Positions 34,230-50,798 of a stretch of 64,000 nt of DNA are shown one piece after another. Position 1 is the first letter of the stretch, and every line of letters begins with the position of its first letter. The position numbers were made by a program, and so were the translations under genes. Source of the DNA: Citrus sinensis (taxonomy: Eukaryota; Streptophyta; Magnoliopsida; Sapindales; Rutaceae); NCBI RefSeq assembly GCF_022201045.2, contig NC_068564.1:3596001-3660000 (forward strand). The letters are read 5' to 3'. Under the pieces are notes generated by a model, which was not told where the DNA came from, did no database searches, and saw nothing but the letters and a program-made list of their open reading frames with translations.

Positions 34230-34915
34230 GATTGATCAATTATTGAGCTAATTTTTGAATATATGAGTTAAGTCATGAACTTTTATTGTTCAAAGAAATA
34301 GCTGAAGTTTAAGATCACTTTGTTTCCAAACATTCACGCCAAACATTTAGATCGCTTTGCCAATGCGGTACTTTTTGGCCATTGGTTGAAAGAAAGAAAA
34401 GATTGTACCACAATCACATATTCTAATAATAATCTGAACAAATTTCCTCAGTTACTGTCATTAATTTCTTCACTTTCCAAAAGGTTTCAAATAAATTAGA
34501 GGCAAGTTTCAATCACACAGCTCTCGTAGATTGGATGACTTTTCTTTTAAGATTGTGGTGTAGCCTTTGTTAGCAATAAAAAAGATTGAAATCCCAAGAT
34601 TTCTCTCATTGCGTTTGGCACAATATTGACAGTGACAACTTACTAGCCTATGCTTATTAGCTTTTACGATGACGTGAGAATTTCCTTTGCAGAGGGGGAA
34701 AAAGAAGTTGATTTGCGAAAGAAATCTTTATTTCCTAAGCATATTATTGACCCTTTTCGTTCTCCTCCTTAAAAGGATCCAAAAAGAAAGTAAATAGAAT
34801 TGTAATCAAGACTAGAAAATATGTAAAAGCCAAATTGTGCTTTATCCTTTGTTTTTTTTTTTACACGTGGTTGCATAATATAGTGTTACTCCATTAAGAG
34901 CGTGCACCTTTCTTG
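32612..34915. other. Intergenic, AT-rich
   Basis: No gene seen. Long T-runs recur (33022, 33271, 33595, 33979). A 44-base AT dinucleotide tract lies at 34183-34226. The last part is 3' flank of the MYB gene. Confidence 0.55.
34183..34226. repeat. AT microsatellite
   Basis: About 22 uninterrupted AT units. Confidence 0.95.
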
Positions 34916-35821
34916 TCATAGCTTGTCTGCCATGTCCAGCACTGTATTAATGTCACCTTCACTAAAACGACCAAACCCTAGTTCCCCATCATCACCAAAA
35001 CCCTGATGATAATCCATCAACCATGGTGATGATGGATTTCCCTCTGATGACGAAGCTGTAGGGAAATTCCATGATGTAAATGTGTCAGCAAGATCAAATG
35101 TGTCGGATGACCACATGTAGCTCATCAGATCATCATCACTAGTAGTAGGTCTGTTCTTGGATTCATGATCTGTCGAGTAATTTTGCTCACTGCAGATTCT
35201 TGGTTTCTCCTGCTGCTCACCAACATTAGCAATATCAAAGTTGCTAGCAGCCTGCTGATGATCGTCATGAGAATTAATAGGTGCCTGATCTTCTGTAATG
35301 TTGGCTTGTTGTTGTAGAGGCTCGTGCGTCACGGGATCAATTCCCATCTTAATAAGCTTTTTCTTGATGTGTGTATTCCAATGATTCTTGATTTCATTAT
35401 CTGTTCTTCCCGGCAATCTTGCTGCAATTTTTGACCACCTAAAGAAAGCGAGACCATTCAACATTGTGTTGATAATAATAAAGCAAATAATAAACTTTAG
35501 TACATATCACTATAGCTATAAGGCATTATGGTATAATTAATAATTAATTTATATAGACCTATTGCCAAGGCGGGCGTGGAGATCAATAACAAGTTGCTCT
35601 TCAGCTTCATTAAGGAGACCCCTTTTCAAGTCAGGCCGGAGGTAGTTAGTCCACCGGAGACGGCAGCTCTTGCCGCATCGACGGAGTCCGGCGAGCTTCG
35701 GCACGGCACGCCAGCAACAATGGCCGTGGGTGAGAATGAAAGTGACCAATTTCTTGTCCTCATCAGCTGTCCAAGGGCCTTTCTTGACACCAAGTTTGTC
35801 GCAACAAGGTTGCCTCCCCAT
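34916..35821 (-). CDS. R2R3-MYB transcription factor, MYB99/MYB40-like
   Basis: Two exons, 35821-35559 and 35438-34916, in phase; 261 residues. It starts [19 protein letters not shown]2 and R3 carry the regular tryptophans except that R3 begins with Leu-Leu as usual in plants ([20 protein letters not shown]), ending [20 protein letters not shown]. The bHLH-contact motif of R3 is absent. The acidic C-terminus ([21 protein letters not shown]) is probably the activation part. Only the intron after GNR is present; the first intron common in R2R3-MYBs is missing. The DNA-binding part resembles the MYB20/40/43/85/99 group. Its place beside IRE matches Arabidopsis MYB99 (At5g62320), an anther/tapetum factor, so orthology to MYB99 is likely but inferred. 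Confidence 0.9.
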
Positions 35822-35914
35822 GACTGATTGTATGGATGTAATAAGCAGAAGTGAAATTAATCACTCACCATTCACCAATAATAAAGCCAAGAACAAAACT
35901 CCCACTCACCCACC

Positions 35915-35922
35915 TTTATATA
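35915..35922 (-). promoter_or_regulatory. TATA box of the MYB gene
   Basis: TATATAAA on the minus strand, 94-101 bases upstream of the start codon, followed by a plausible short leader. Confidence 0.6.
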
Positions 35923-38900
35923 CTAGTTTGATTTCCCTTTCTTTGGGGAAAATCAAATGTTAATTTTGGAGATGTTACTATATATTATGTCACGCTTGAC
36001 TTGTGTGCGTGGCTAACACTTGATCCTCTTTGGCATGAAACTTTATTATACGTGGTATTTTATTGCACACTTTAATTTAATCAAACATTATTAAAGTTTA
36101 AGAACCAACCACAATACATATATATGTATACCTTTTTAAATACAGAAGTCTAATTTTGAATGTAAAAGGTTACTGAAAAAAAATAAATGAGTTTGAAGGT
36201 ATTATTGATTGATAAATAATAAATTTTGTATTTTTGCATACGAAGAGTTAGATGTCTGCATTTAAAAAACGTTCGAAGTTCATAATTGAAAAATTTCATA
36301 AAAATTACTTGTTATTGTGTGAATCATTTATACTCCAAGTAAAATGTTATATTGATTAACATGACTATTTTATGATCTCTTATGAAAATATGATGAGGTC
36401 GAAATACAAATTTATGTTAAAAAAAGAAAATAAATTTACATTTTCTATGTGAAAGTCATGTAAATTTAGTTTGAAGAGTGGAAATAAATAAGATTAAATA
36501 ATAATGTGGAAATTTGAAGTGATTTTCACAAAACACATTAAGAGTATATGAAGTAATTGCATGAAACATGTTACCAAGCCATCCGTTTAAATGGCTAATT
36601 TTCAGAGCTCACGCAAATTGGAATGTGATCATGACAAGAATATGTAGCTGGTTAAAAAAACAAATGAAAAGAGTAAATTCAATATTGCGCGTGTGATTCA
36701 AACGCTCCATTGGTGTGGCAATCATACGAAAGAGAAACGCAGGACCCACCACCAGTTTACGATAGCAGCCGGGGACCAAAATTGATGATGTTCCAAGGTG
36801 CTAGGCTCTACTGAAGTGGGGTCCATGATTGTGATAGTGCAAGCATGAGCCGGCCAATCACGTACTTCCAGCGAGACACATTTCAATTTGCACATTTCCT
36901 TGTTAGTATTTATATATTTATTTCACACTTACTTAAGCATTGCATCAGCTGTTTCATCAGCACCACTACTTACTGTGTGCACAGTGCGTTTAGCAATAAA
37001 TAAAAATATGATCAATGGTCTCATCCATTAAAGAGGACCTAGGAAAAAAATTGTGTGAGCGGACACATTCTCTTAGCATGTTAAAATATATAACAATAGA
37101 AAATTTGACCTGTCATTAGATAAATTAGTCTCTTGATAGAGGTTACATATTTTTTATTTTAAATGATCATATCATTTATTTTGTAAATCTTACGACGGAA
37201 CTCACCAAACCGAATAAAATTATTGGTCCACTGAGCTGACAAAACTTATCAAACATACTGACTGATTAGTCCACGATAGTGGATGGTACTATCTCAACAT
37301 GATATGATCCACCAGCGCCCTGAACAAGTCCTCCTCTATCCGATCTTCTCATGTTAATTAATAACATATTAGCTCGCAATTTTAAGGTGGTTTATATATT
37401 TTTAATTATTCTTAGAATATTATCATTATTTTTTTCTTAAAATAAAAACAGAACAAATTTTCTTTCATCCACCAACTAAGATAGAGTATCAATAAGAGTG
37501 ATTTGCATAGACACCACACCATAGACAAAAATAATATGATATGTTAAACTAATACCACGCACTAACGAACTAAGAGTATTGAATAAGAAATTGTTATCGT
37601 ACATTATCATGTACTATATCAAACCCACACAAATTTTTTTTTTTGGATAGACCCACATAATTACTATCGGTGCACAAAAATATAACCAACAAAAATTACA
37701 CGTATATTATTAGTAGTAACTATAGAATTGATGTATAGTACACGATGATATACCGTATCAAGATCCTAATGAATAGGACCTGATATTTTATACGGACATT
37801 TCCATTAACAAATAACATACACAATAAAATAGAGATACCCGAACGTTTCGGTCACCCTTTATCAACAGTTTGGTTTTTTTGACTAGTAAGTAGTAACCAG
37901 TAATGCTGTAACAGTCAATCTCCTCCTGCAGCAGCTTGAAAAATCATCCGGCTATTCGACATTAATTGTGTCAAACATTAAATTAGTGATGTAATATTGG
38001 AGTAATGCAATTGTCATTAAAGTCTCACATGGAAAAGTGGCTATTCATTAAAAAATAATTTTAAAAAAAATACTAACATCTCCTTAGGAGACATCAAGTA
38101 TAAAAGAACATAAAAAGCGTGCATGATGGCTTTTGTTGAATTTAAAAGCAGGTTTAAAATGACTAAGGGATTGTTTGATGTGTGAGTCTAGGAATTAGCA
38201 ACCTCCTTTGCCATCTAATCCAAAGTTTCTTCATTGTTTTGCTGAAAAAAAGGGGGTCTAATAAAAAACAAGCCTCTCATGTAACAATGTTTTTTTATGG
38301 AAAAAAAAGAAAAGAAATCTTGGCTTTGATTGATGGAATGATGGACTAATTGTAAATTGATTGTTTTTGACTTTTGTTTTTCTTGGCATGATTCATATAT
38401 GCCAAAATGTGGCCTCTTGAGATGTCTACTTATGACGATGATGATGATGATGACCGTCGGCTGTGTTGTGCGGAGTGCATATATATGTCATTTTTTGGGA
38501 CGATTTTCATTATTATATTATTACATAACAAAGTTGAAAATCATCACCGTACATATACACAAGTCTTAAAATTAAATTTAAAAAACATAAACATTTAACA
38601 ATAAATTATATTTTAAAACGTGCTGATATTAGCATTGTATAAAGACTATACAAAAAGTATGGTCTCTATTTTCTAACGTACGACACTTCATTTTGCTAAC
38701 CTTTCTTTTTAATACTAGCACGGTTTAAATTTAGGCATGATTTGTAGATAGAACCATACAATGGAATTTATTTAGTGATGTAATATTATGTATTCTTTGA
38801 TTTTTTAAAAATAATTTACTGTTTTCAAGCAATCAAAATCTAAGAACAAAGATGCTTAAAGACACGTTCAAAAGTTTAGAAGGAAAAGGGGGAAAAAAAA

Positions 38901-39557
38901 ATAAAGCATGGAAATTTAGTGATATAAATAGGTAATTTATAAGGTCATAAAAACATTAAAGAAACAATAAAAATTTAAAAGATATATACTTTTATAATTT
39001 ATAAAAGAATCATAATCTTTTAACTTTTCTTCATTTTTATTTTTTTAGAGAAAGAGATAAAATAAGTACACTCATTTGGAAAAGTAACGGTATATATCCT
39101 AAAATTCATATGACGGTGACCATTCATTATGAACATTAAAAATAAATACACTAAATTACTTTAGAGTAAATATATATTATAATTAAGCTTCACAATCTAA
39201 TATTGAGTAGTGCTTTTCACACCTCTTTAATATTATTATAAAATCCTATTTTTGAAAAAATAGAAGTATAGATAGAATACAAATCATGAATCCTAACTAT
39301 CTTGAAGTCCTAATATGTGATATTATTAATTTTTTAATACATACATATTAGTTAGTTAATTTATTGTAGATGATAGTAAAATTAATAAAAACTCTATTGT
39401 AAGAGTTTTTAAAAGAAAAGTTAAAAAAATGAAAAAGTCGGGTTTTGCAAGAGTTTCAAAGGGGTGTTGGACGCTCAACTCTTTCAGATTTTCAGCCCAA
39501 ATTAATATAATACCGGCCCAATGAAGTAAAGGGCCACGAACTAACCTAGCATACTTA
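35923..39557. other. Intergenic, upstream of MYB
   Basis: AT-rich, no gene seen. There is a short GAT repeat near 38437-38453. The segment at about 39205-39480 resembles stretches at 19085-19500 and 49545-50090 (short ends with CACACCTCTTT / AAAGGGGTGTT). Confidence 0.5.
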
Positions 39558-40265
39558 GGGCCCGTTTGGGATTGCTTTTAAGAGATTTAAAAGTGATTTT
39601 GAAAATCTAAAAGCTAGTTTTAGTGTTTGGTAAAAAAAAATCAAAATCACTTTTGTCAAAATCAGCACCTCTTACAGCTGATTTTGAAAAGCAGTGAAGG
39701 AGTAGCTTTTAGATTCTGATTTTGAGAATCAATTTTATCATTTAATACAATTCCATAAATATCCTTAAAATTATTACATAAACCCAAAATTATCCTTATT
39801 CAAATTGGAAACAAAATAAATATTTTAATAAATTTGTATTATAATTAATCAATATAAATTTATTACTATCAATTTGTTGGTCGAATTATTATTAAATTTG
39901 TTTCACTATATTATTAATTTAATTATCAATTGTTTTAAGATAAAAAAATAAAAAAGTAAAACCAATATATTATAAATTTTATTTTTAATAAAAATTATTA
40001 TAATACACAATTAAAAATATTATATGTACATATTTTTATATATATAAATAAATTTTATCTTATATTATGTATATTTTAGTCATTTATTTTCTCGTAACAG
40101 TTTAACAGTAAAATTTACCAAACGTCCATAATTACTTTCAAAACTCACAGTACTTCTTAAAACAAAATTTACCAAACACTTAACTGATTCTCTTCACAGC
40201 TGATTATTTTTACAGCACAGCTAACAGCAATTATTTTAAAAGCTACAGCATTCCCAAACTGGCCC
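39558..40265. mobile_element. Harbinger-like MITE with TTA target duplication
   Basis: The left terminus GGGCCCGTTTGGGATTGC pairs with the reverse complement of the right terminus, GGGCCAGTTTGGGAATGC. TTA occurs directly outside both ends (39555-39557 and 40266-40268), the usual target of PIF/Harbinger elements. The 708-bp interior is AT-rich and non-coding. The ends are of the same type as the element at 49264-49536. Confidence 0.8.
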
Positions 40266-40539
40266 TTAAGTGACACGAAATGGAAACTACTGGTTTGTTG
40301 AATTTTGAGTAAACAAGAGGGACTTCAATGTTAATAACCCCATAATTTAATTCTATTCCGTGTAACCTAGTTGAGCGTGCCTCGTAGTCATGGCATGGCA
40401 TGATTACTCATTGGCCATGCGTGGGGTGGAACGTTACGTGTTCGATGAAATGCGTAAAAAAAAAAAATTATAGACCAGAAAATAACGTGAAATAACCGAG
40501 TCAGAGTCAAAGAGACCGAACTGGAGAGAACCCATTACG

Positions 40540-43628
<3,089 letters not shown>

Positions 43629-44448
43629 TCCTTGATTATACGAACAAAGAGTTGCACAAAACATGGAATATTCTTGGCATTGAGTAGAGTTGGTCTTGTT
43701 CTGCAGCTAGTATTTCATGGGCAGATGGAAGTTGCCGTGTCTTTCTGATACGATCACATGATTAATTGGATAATGACAGCCTTCACTAGGACTGGATATT
43801 CCTGGCATGGAATCTGAGATGCTGTGGAGGCCGGCATTTACCTCACCAGGGATGACAATTTCTTTGTCTCTGTTCAAGCACTTTGTTTCTGAAAGTAAAC
43901 TAGTGCACTGTTGTATTTCAACAACCGTTCTTTCAAGGTGAAGAAAAAGGAAAAACTCTGGGGTTTGAGCTGTATCATTCAGTCAATGACTCTGAATATT
44001 CAATTATATTCTCTGCAATTTCGTTTTCGGTCATTTACATTACAATCTGTAACTGTAAATTTGTGACAATGGTTTTGGCAGCTAGTGTCATCAGAACAAG
44101 CATCAGCCGATCCAGTATTGAATCACCGGCTTATTCAACTTCCCTTTGACTTGATGGATCTTTAGCTCGAAATGCTTTATGAATGTTACGAAATGATATT
44201 GTCCATAGATTTTGCAACAGATGTTGTTAAGTGGATGTGAAGATCTTGAATGTGACTAAATATGTGGCCTAACTTCAGTAAATATTCAGTAATGAAGATG
44301 TATATTCTCTTATGTTATGCACGCAACATATAAATAAATTATTTATTTTATGCAACCGAATTTGACAAATAAATAATAACATATTTGATACGCGTTCTCA
44401 TAATGCCAATTCCCTCTCATTTGGCACTCACCAATCTCAAGTCTAGAA
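43629..44448 (+). other. 3' flank of UMP-CMP kinase and 5' flank of PPR gene
   Basis: The 820 bases between the kinase stop and the PPR start hold the kinase 3' untranslated region and, near the right end, the PPR promoter. No other gene seen. Confidence 0.5.
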
Positions 44449-46029
44449 ATGGTGACAATTCTTTATCCACCAAGCAGCTTCCACACTTCTCTGGTCATCA
44501 TCCACTGCGGTTCCAAAAACAAGAGAAGTAGGAAACAGAGACGACAAAAACAACAACAAATTTCTCGAAACAGAATCACCACTTTCTCCTCTTATCCAAA
44601 ATCATCCCCAACCCCACTTCTAACTAATCAAAAAGCTTTCCCCAAAACTAAACTCCAAGCCTTAGACTCCATCATTCAAGACCTCGAATCCTCTGTTCAA
44701 AACGGCATCACTGTGCAAACTGAAACCTTCGCTTCTCTTCTTGAGACGTGTTACCAATTAAAAGCCGTAGAACATGGAATTAAGCTTCATCGTTTGATAC
44801 CCACAAATCTTTTACGCAAAAATAAGGGCATTTCGTCAAAATTGCTGAGGTTATACGCAACGTTTGGCCTTATCGATGAAGCGCACCAAGTTTTTGATCA
44901 AATGTCTAATAGAACAGCGTTTGCGTTTCCTTGGAATTCGCTTATATCAGGATATGCTGAATTGGGTGAGTATGAAGACGCCATAGCGCTTTACTTCCAA
45001 ATGGAGGAAGAAGGCGTTGAACCGGACCAGTTCACATTCCCTCGAGTGTTGAAAGCTTGTGCTGGACTTGGGTTAATTCGGGTTGGTGAGAAGGTTCACC
45101 TTGATGCGGTGCGTTTTGGGTTTGGTTTCGATGGTTTTGTGCTTAATGCTCTTGTTGATATGTACGCAAAATGCGGTGACATTGTTAAGGCTAGAACGGT
45201 TTTCGATAGGATTGGTAATAAGGACTTGATTTCTTATAATTCAATGTTGACAGGTTACATTCATCACGGGCTTTTAGTGGAAGCGTTTGATATTTTTCGT
45301 GGGATGATTCTAAATGGATTTGATCCCGATCCTGTGGCTATATCATCAATTCTTGCTAATGCATCCTTGTTAAGAATTGGTGCTCAAGTTCATGGGTGGG
45401 TTCTTAGGCGTGGAGTTGAGTGGGACTTGTGCATTGCTAATTCTTTGATTGTAGTTTACTCCAAGGACGGGAAGTTGGACCAAGCATGTTGGTTGTTCGA
45501 TCACATGCCTCAAAAAGACGTTGTGTCGTGGAATTCTATAATTCATGCTCATTCAAAGGACCATGAAGTGTTAATTTATTTTGAACAGATGGAAAGGGAT
45601 GGGGTTTTACCTGATCATATAACGTTTGTGTCGTTGCTATCGGCTTGTGCTCATTTAGGATCGGTGAAAGATGGGGAGAGGTTATTTTCTGTTATGGTAG
45701 AGAAGTATGGAATTAGCCCTCGAGTTGAACACTATGCTTGCATGGTGAATCTTTATGGAAGAGCAGGGTTGATTGATGAGGCTTATTCGATGATAGTAGA
45801 AAAGATGGAGTTTGAGGCTAGTCCAGTCGTGTGGGGTGCACTATTATATGCTTGCTACCTTCATGGAAATGTATGTATGGGGGAGACCGCTGCACAAAAG
45901 CTTTTTGAGTTGGAGCCTGATAATGAGCATAATTTCGAACTTTTGATCAAGATCTATGGTAATGGAGGGAGGTTGGATGACGTAGAGAGAGTAGAAAGAA
46001 TGTTGGTGGACAGAGGATTGGAGTTTTAA
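44449..46029 (+). CDS. OTP70: Pentatricopeptide repeat protein, E class, OTP70-like
   Basis: An intronless 526-residue gene. A basic, Ser-rich start (KNKRSRKQRRQKQQQ) fits a plastid transit peptide. About nine 31-36-residue PPR motifs of the P-L-S type follow, e.g. WNSLISGYAELGEYEDAIAL, NALVDMYAKCGDIVKARTVF, and WNSIIHAHSKDHEVLIYFEQ, which looks shortened. An E domain (VVWGALLYACYLHGN to the end) closes the protein, with no DYW deaminase domain. PPR proteins bind organelle RNA one base per motif. Length, E class and position match Arabidopsis OTP70 (At4g25270), reported to be needed for splicing of chloroplast rpoC1. The first frame M is used because no closer in-frame start keeps the transit peptide. 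Confidence 0.92.
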   Translation: MVTILYPPSSFHTSLVIIHCGSKNKRSRKQRRQKQQQISRNRITTFSSYPKSSPTPLLTNQKAFPKTKLQALDSIIQDLESSVQNGITVQTETFASLLETCYQLKAVEHGIKLHRLIPTNLLRKNKGISSKLLRLYATFGLIDEAHQVFDQMSNRTAFAFPWNSLISGYAELGEYEDAIALYFQMEEEGVEPDQFTFPRVLKACAGLGLIRVGEKVHLDAVRFGFGFDGFVLNALVDMYAKCGDIVKARTVFDRIGNKDLISYNSMLTGYIHHGLLVEAFDIFRGMILNGFDPDPVAISSILANASLLRIGAQVHGWVLRRGVEWDLCIANSLIVVYSKDGKLDQACWLFDHMPQKDVVSWNSIIHAHSKDHEVLIYFEQMERDGVLPDHITFVSLLSACAHLGSVKDGERLFSVMVEKYGISPRVEHYACMVNLYGRAGLIDEAYSMIVEKMEFEASPVVWGALLYACYLHGNVCMGETAAQKLFELEPDNEHNFELLIKIYGNGGRLDDVERVERMLVDRGLEF

Positions 46030-47060
46030 CGTAGTAATGCATATTTAGTTATGGGTGCTTTAGGTCTTTTTATCAGAGATGATTCGAGGAGCGCCAAGAT
46101 ACAACTACTTTTTAGGGATGAAGAAAGTGGTAAAAGTTGAACTTTTTGAAAGACTCCCCTAATGGATCGAGGAGAAATTTTTGTAGATATTTAATGTAAA
46201 CATTACATCTTTCTTCCAAAATTGAATATGATCATGTCATTCATTCAATTCCAAAATTGATTATATGCTCTCTTTTATAAATTATTGTTTGTGTTTAAAA
46301 CTAAAAATATGTAAATCTAGCAAGCAATAAACACTATTTTTCTCCAATTTCTAGCATCCACCTTTGAAAAAAAATTAAATCCATCCGATTTATCTCCAAT
46401 TTCTATTTATTTTGGGTTAAATTATAATTTTGAGAGGTAAAAAGGTCATTTCGTTAACATTCCGTTAAATCCACTAACGGAAATTAGATGGAAGTGGATG
46501 AATATAGCAAAAAGCAAACTTTAGGTGGCGCGCTGAAAACAAAAGTGTTTGTGTATTTTTAAAAAAATCAAAACAAACAGGTGGACCATTGTAAATTTTC
46601 CTATATAAAATTACTAGAAGGAGTAGGTTAAATAAAACGATTTGAATAAAATGATAATGATGATGAATGGGTTCAGCTTTTTATTTTTTATCCAATAAAT
46701 TAATGGGTGAATTCGAATTTATATAATTTAATACAACTAAATTAAAGCAAACATGGATTTACTTAAACACGACGCATCATCAGAACTATCACTAGGTGAG
46801 CTCCCGTAATAATAATATATATAATAATTTCGGATGTATATTGGGATCTAGGGCAGAACAACAATTTTTTATTTTATTTGAACTTTGCAGGACCCAAGTG
46901 AAGATATTAGGTAGTTTCTTGCTGTATATATACAACTATGTATAGGAGTATCCTATTACGAATTTGTTCATCTTTTTAACCCCTAAAACAACGTAGAAGA
47001 AAAATAAAAAAGGAAGAAAGAAATCGCCGCCACCGTATTAACTAATCTCATTCTCTTTTC
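46030..47060. other. Intergenic with promoter of DUF1517 gene
   Basis: PPR 3' flank, then AT-rich DNA. TATATATA at 46924-46931, about 130 bases before the ATG at 47061, is a plausible TATA box for the next gene. No other gene seen. Confidence 0.5.
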
Positions 47061-50000
47061 ATGGCAGCCTATTCAACAGTACTGGTTAAGCCAAATCCGT
47101 TGCTGTTACGGAATCGAAGAACAATCTCTGATGGCAACTCTTGTAGCATCAGATCCTGCGCTGTCATTTGTGCAAGTTCCAAGTTATTCGCAACTCTTAA
47201 ATTCGAAAGCTTTGCGATGAACTCAGCGGCCTCATCAAGGAGTATTTTTTACTTCAATGACTAGCAATAAAGTTACTGCAGTTCCGTTTAATCACATTAC
47301 CACAAGCTCTTGCTATTTAAAAGAAAATCATTCTAAGAAAGATGGTAGTTTAAACAATGTATTGAAATTTATAAAAGAGTGGTTGAGGATTCCTGTAGTC
47401 TTACTGATGCTGTTTATGACGACGCATGGTCGTCCATCATCGGCCTTGGCCTTTTCGGGTGGTGCAATGGGTGGATACTCGTTTTCGTCGTCTAATTCAT
47501 CATCTAACTGGGGTTCATCGACATCGTACACTACTTCACGAAAAGAAGTAGACCTTTGTCAGGATAAAGATTCGGATACAGCAGCCGCAGTAGTTTTTCT
47601 TATAGCGCTCTGTGTCGTGATTTACTGGATCAGGGACAAATTACGGTATAAAACAAGAGTTTTCAAGGTTCATGTATAAAACATATTGCATATATCGGGA
47701 AATTATCTAATCAAGGATACTTGCCCTTGTTAAAGTTATCATAATTCTCAAGGACAGAGGTCGGCATGAATTTTCGTGCAGACTTAGGGTTTTACAATGG
47801 TGTCGAAACCTTTCACATCATTGTAAATTTCACAATGTTGTAAAAGTCTTTCACACTATTCGTATGGATATCTAGGGGGAAGAAGGCCTCCATAAATACC
47901 ACTTTTAATTTTTTTTTTTTTGTGTCTTAACCACGATATATCCTGGGGAGGGCTCCGACTGTGGAAGGCACCTTGAAGCCCGTACCACAACTCAGATTAG
48001 AAGTCTCCGCTCGAACCGGGAGGCATAGGTTCTCCCAACAAAAGAGACTTCCCTGCAACTCGAACCGGGGAGCAAACCCAATCAAGCCACTTAAGAAGAC
48101 TCCATTGCCAGTGGAGCCAACACTTTGTTGGTAAATACCACTTTTAATTTCGTGCTGAGCATACTCCTCAATGAGTTATTACAATAGTTGCTTATCTTCT
48201 TTTTTTTTTTTTTTTAACTTGTATATGTATGTGTGTGTGTATATGTATATAACAAAAAAATTATTTAGGTGGGTTTGGTTGTCGATGGACAAAGTCTTCA
48301 AAAGGATCTTAATAGAATTGCAAAAACTACAGATTCATCCTCGGAAGCTGGTTGGGAACATATGCTGAAGGGTAAAGCTATTTTCAGTTGTAATTATTTT
48401 TTGATTTCATATAATTGCATATGTATGGTCTCCAGTACAACATTATTTGCTTTTGCTCGGATAAGTTTAGTTGTGAATTAATTTATGTTAGAGTTCCTTG
48501 AAATTACCTTGGTTTTAGTCATAATAATTGAAAATTTAATGGATAATTCCACAAAGGTTTCATGCATTTTAATGGGTTAAGGATTCAATATATTTGCTAA
48601 GATTTAACTAGTTACAATGTGCCTTCATTGGTGTTCACCTAACATTTTTGATAGATTCAACTTTAAAATTTAATTAAGTAAAACTATTTTCAAAATATTC
48701 AAAATAATAATGAATTTAAGTTTTGAAATTAAAATATTTCAATGATGACAGAACCTACTAAGTGTTAGTATTTGTCATTATATATACAAAAGGTAAAACC
48801 TTTCAAACTGATTTTTTGCGGTGTTTTTTTTTTTAACCTTGGAATCCATTTTCAATTATATAGATATATATAGGCTATACTTTTCTCTCTCATAAAGGTT
48901 TAGAAGGACTCCAATATTATTCATTCAATATATAAGATGCATCTTCTTCTTCTTCTTCTTATTATTATTATTTATTTGTTAGTTTGTGCATCTCTATTAT
49001 CTGCCGATCGGTTTGCTAAATCTGTGCGATTCAGCTTATTCTGTTTGATGTTGGTTGTAGGGACAATAAGTTCTCTTCTACGGCATGAGAAGTACTGGAT
49101 CTCTGGTTCTTCATATGTAAGTTGATGATTAATGTTTACTTTTGACATTTTTTCGTTACCTGAGTTAACACCCACACGCTCTTTTGTATAATTATTTCCT
49201 TTGGTGCTCACTTTTCTTTTTCGTACTTTTACGGTTAGATAAAATATTGAGTTATGCTACTGGGGGTGCGTTTGGGATTGAGGCGCTATAGCTTTTAAGT
49301 TACAGTTGCTGTAAAAAAAAAGCTGTAATTATGAAACAAAAATTAATAATATATAGTAAATATAAATTTTAAATAATAATTTTGATAAAATTATTAAAGA
49401 TATAATAAATTTTATATTATACAAGTGAAAAATCATATCAACATAGTTTAAAAGCTACAGCAGCTAGTGTTTACCAAACACTTTAGTGCTGTAGCTTTTA
49501 AGCTACAGCTGCCCAACCTCAATCCCAAACGCACCCTGGCACTCCTCTACATCTACTATGAAACCCCTTTTATTTTGTATTTACAAATTTATCTTTTATA
49601 TTGTAAATTATGTTAAAATAAAATTTATTTAATTAAACACACTTACATTTTTTTTGTCTTTTTCTCTATTACAAACTCATTAAATCTATAAAATTTGAAA
49701 AAAAATAATGAATTGTTATAGAATAAGAATTGAATCTAAATACAAATTAATCTTTCGTAGGAAAAATAATTCTGTGAAGTTTGTTTACTTAGGGTAAGGT
49801 TTTTTTTTTTTTTAAAAAAAAGATATGCATTACTTGTGTTTATGTGTATATTCAAGTTATTAGCTACTAACAAATAAAAAGAGATGGAGATAAAATTAGA
49901 GTTTCTCAAACACTATAACAAAAAGGAAATTGAAAGTTTTTTGAAATGGAAGATATTTTTTTTTTTCAAAGTATTGACATAGAGTTTATTAAGAAAATGC

Positions 50001-50757
50001 ATCAAATGAAGGTTATTTTAGGAATTAAAAAAATCTACAGAAAGGACGTTTGAAGAGAATGTTAAAGGTGTTCTAATAGTCTAACTCTAAAATATTTTAA
50101 GGTGTTAAAACATTTTATTATGTACAGCGCCCCGATAATGACTATTGTTTTGGTTACTAGGGTTTCTTTGGAATCCCATAATTATTGGATTTCTGGGTTA
50201 ATTACTTCCTCTAGCATTAATTCGAAATGTAGGTGACAAGGGAGTGCAAAAACGAGAAAAATGCAGAGGAGCACTTCAAAAAACTTTCACGCAAAGATCG
50301 GAAGAAATTTAGTGAAGAGACACTTGTTAATTTAGATGGCATGGAGAAAGAACACATCATTAGCAAACAAGCTAATAAGCAATTCAGCAATACGTATGTG
50401 GTGGTAAGCTTTAGTCTAATTTTAAGTGTAATATTTTCTTGGTGCCTTAATTATATATTAATCACATAAAGATTGTCTACAAATGCTTGGCTTTTTCACC
50501 GAAATAATTTGATTATTCCCAGGTGACAATTGTGATGGCAGCCTCCAAAATGTCAAATCTTGAATCACATATACCCACCATTTTTTACCATGAAGATGTC
50601 AAAAAGGCCTTAGACGAGCTACTACGTATTAATGACACCAGCATAATAGAGGTGTGGACACACACACACACAAACACACAAACACAACAAGCTCTTCTTT
50701 CTCAATCGGGTCTTGGAATTAAATTCTGTTGAGTAATTTGATTCTATATGCGCCTTT

Positions 50758-50798
<41 letters not shown>

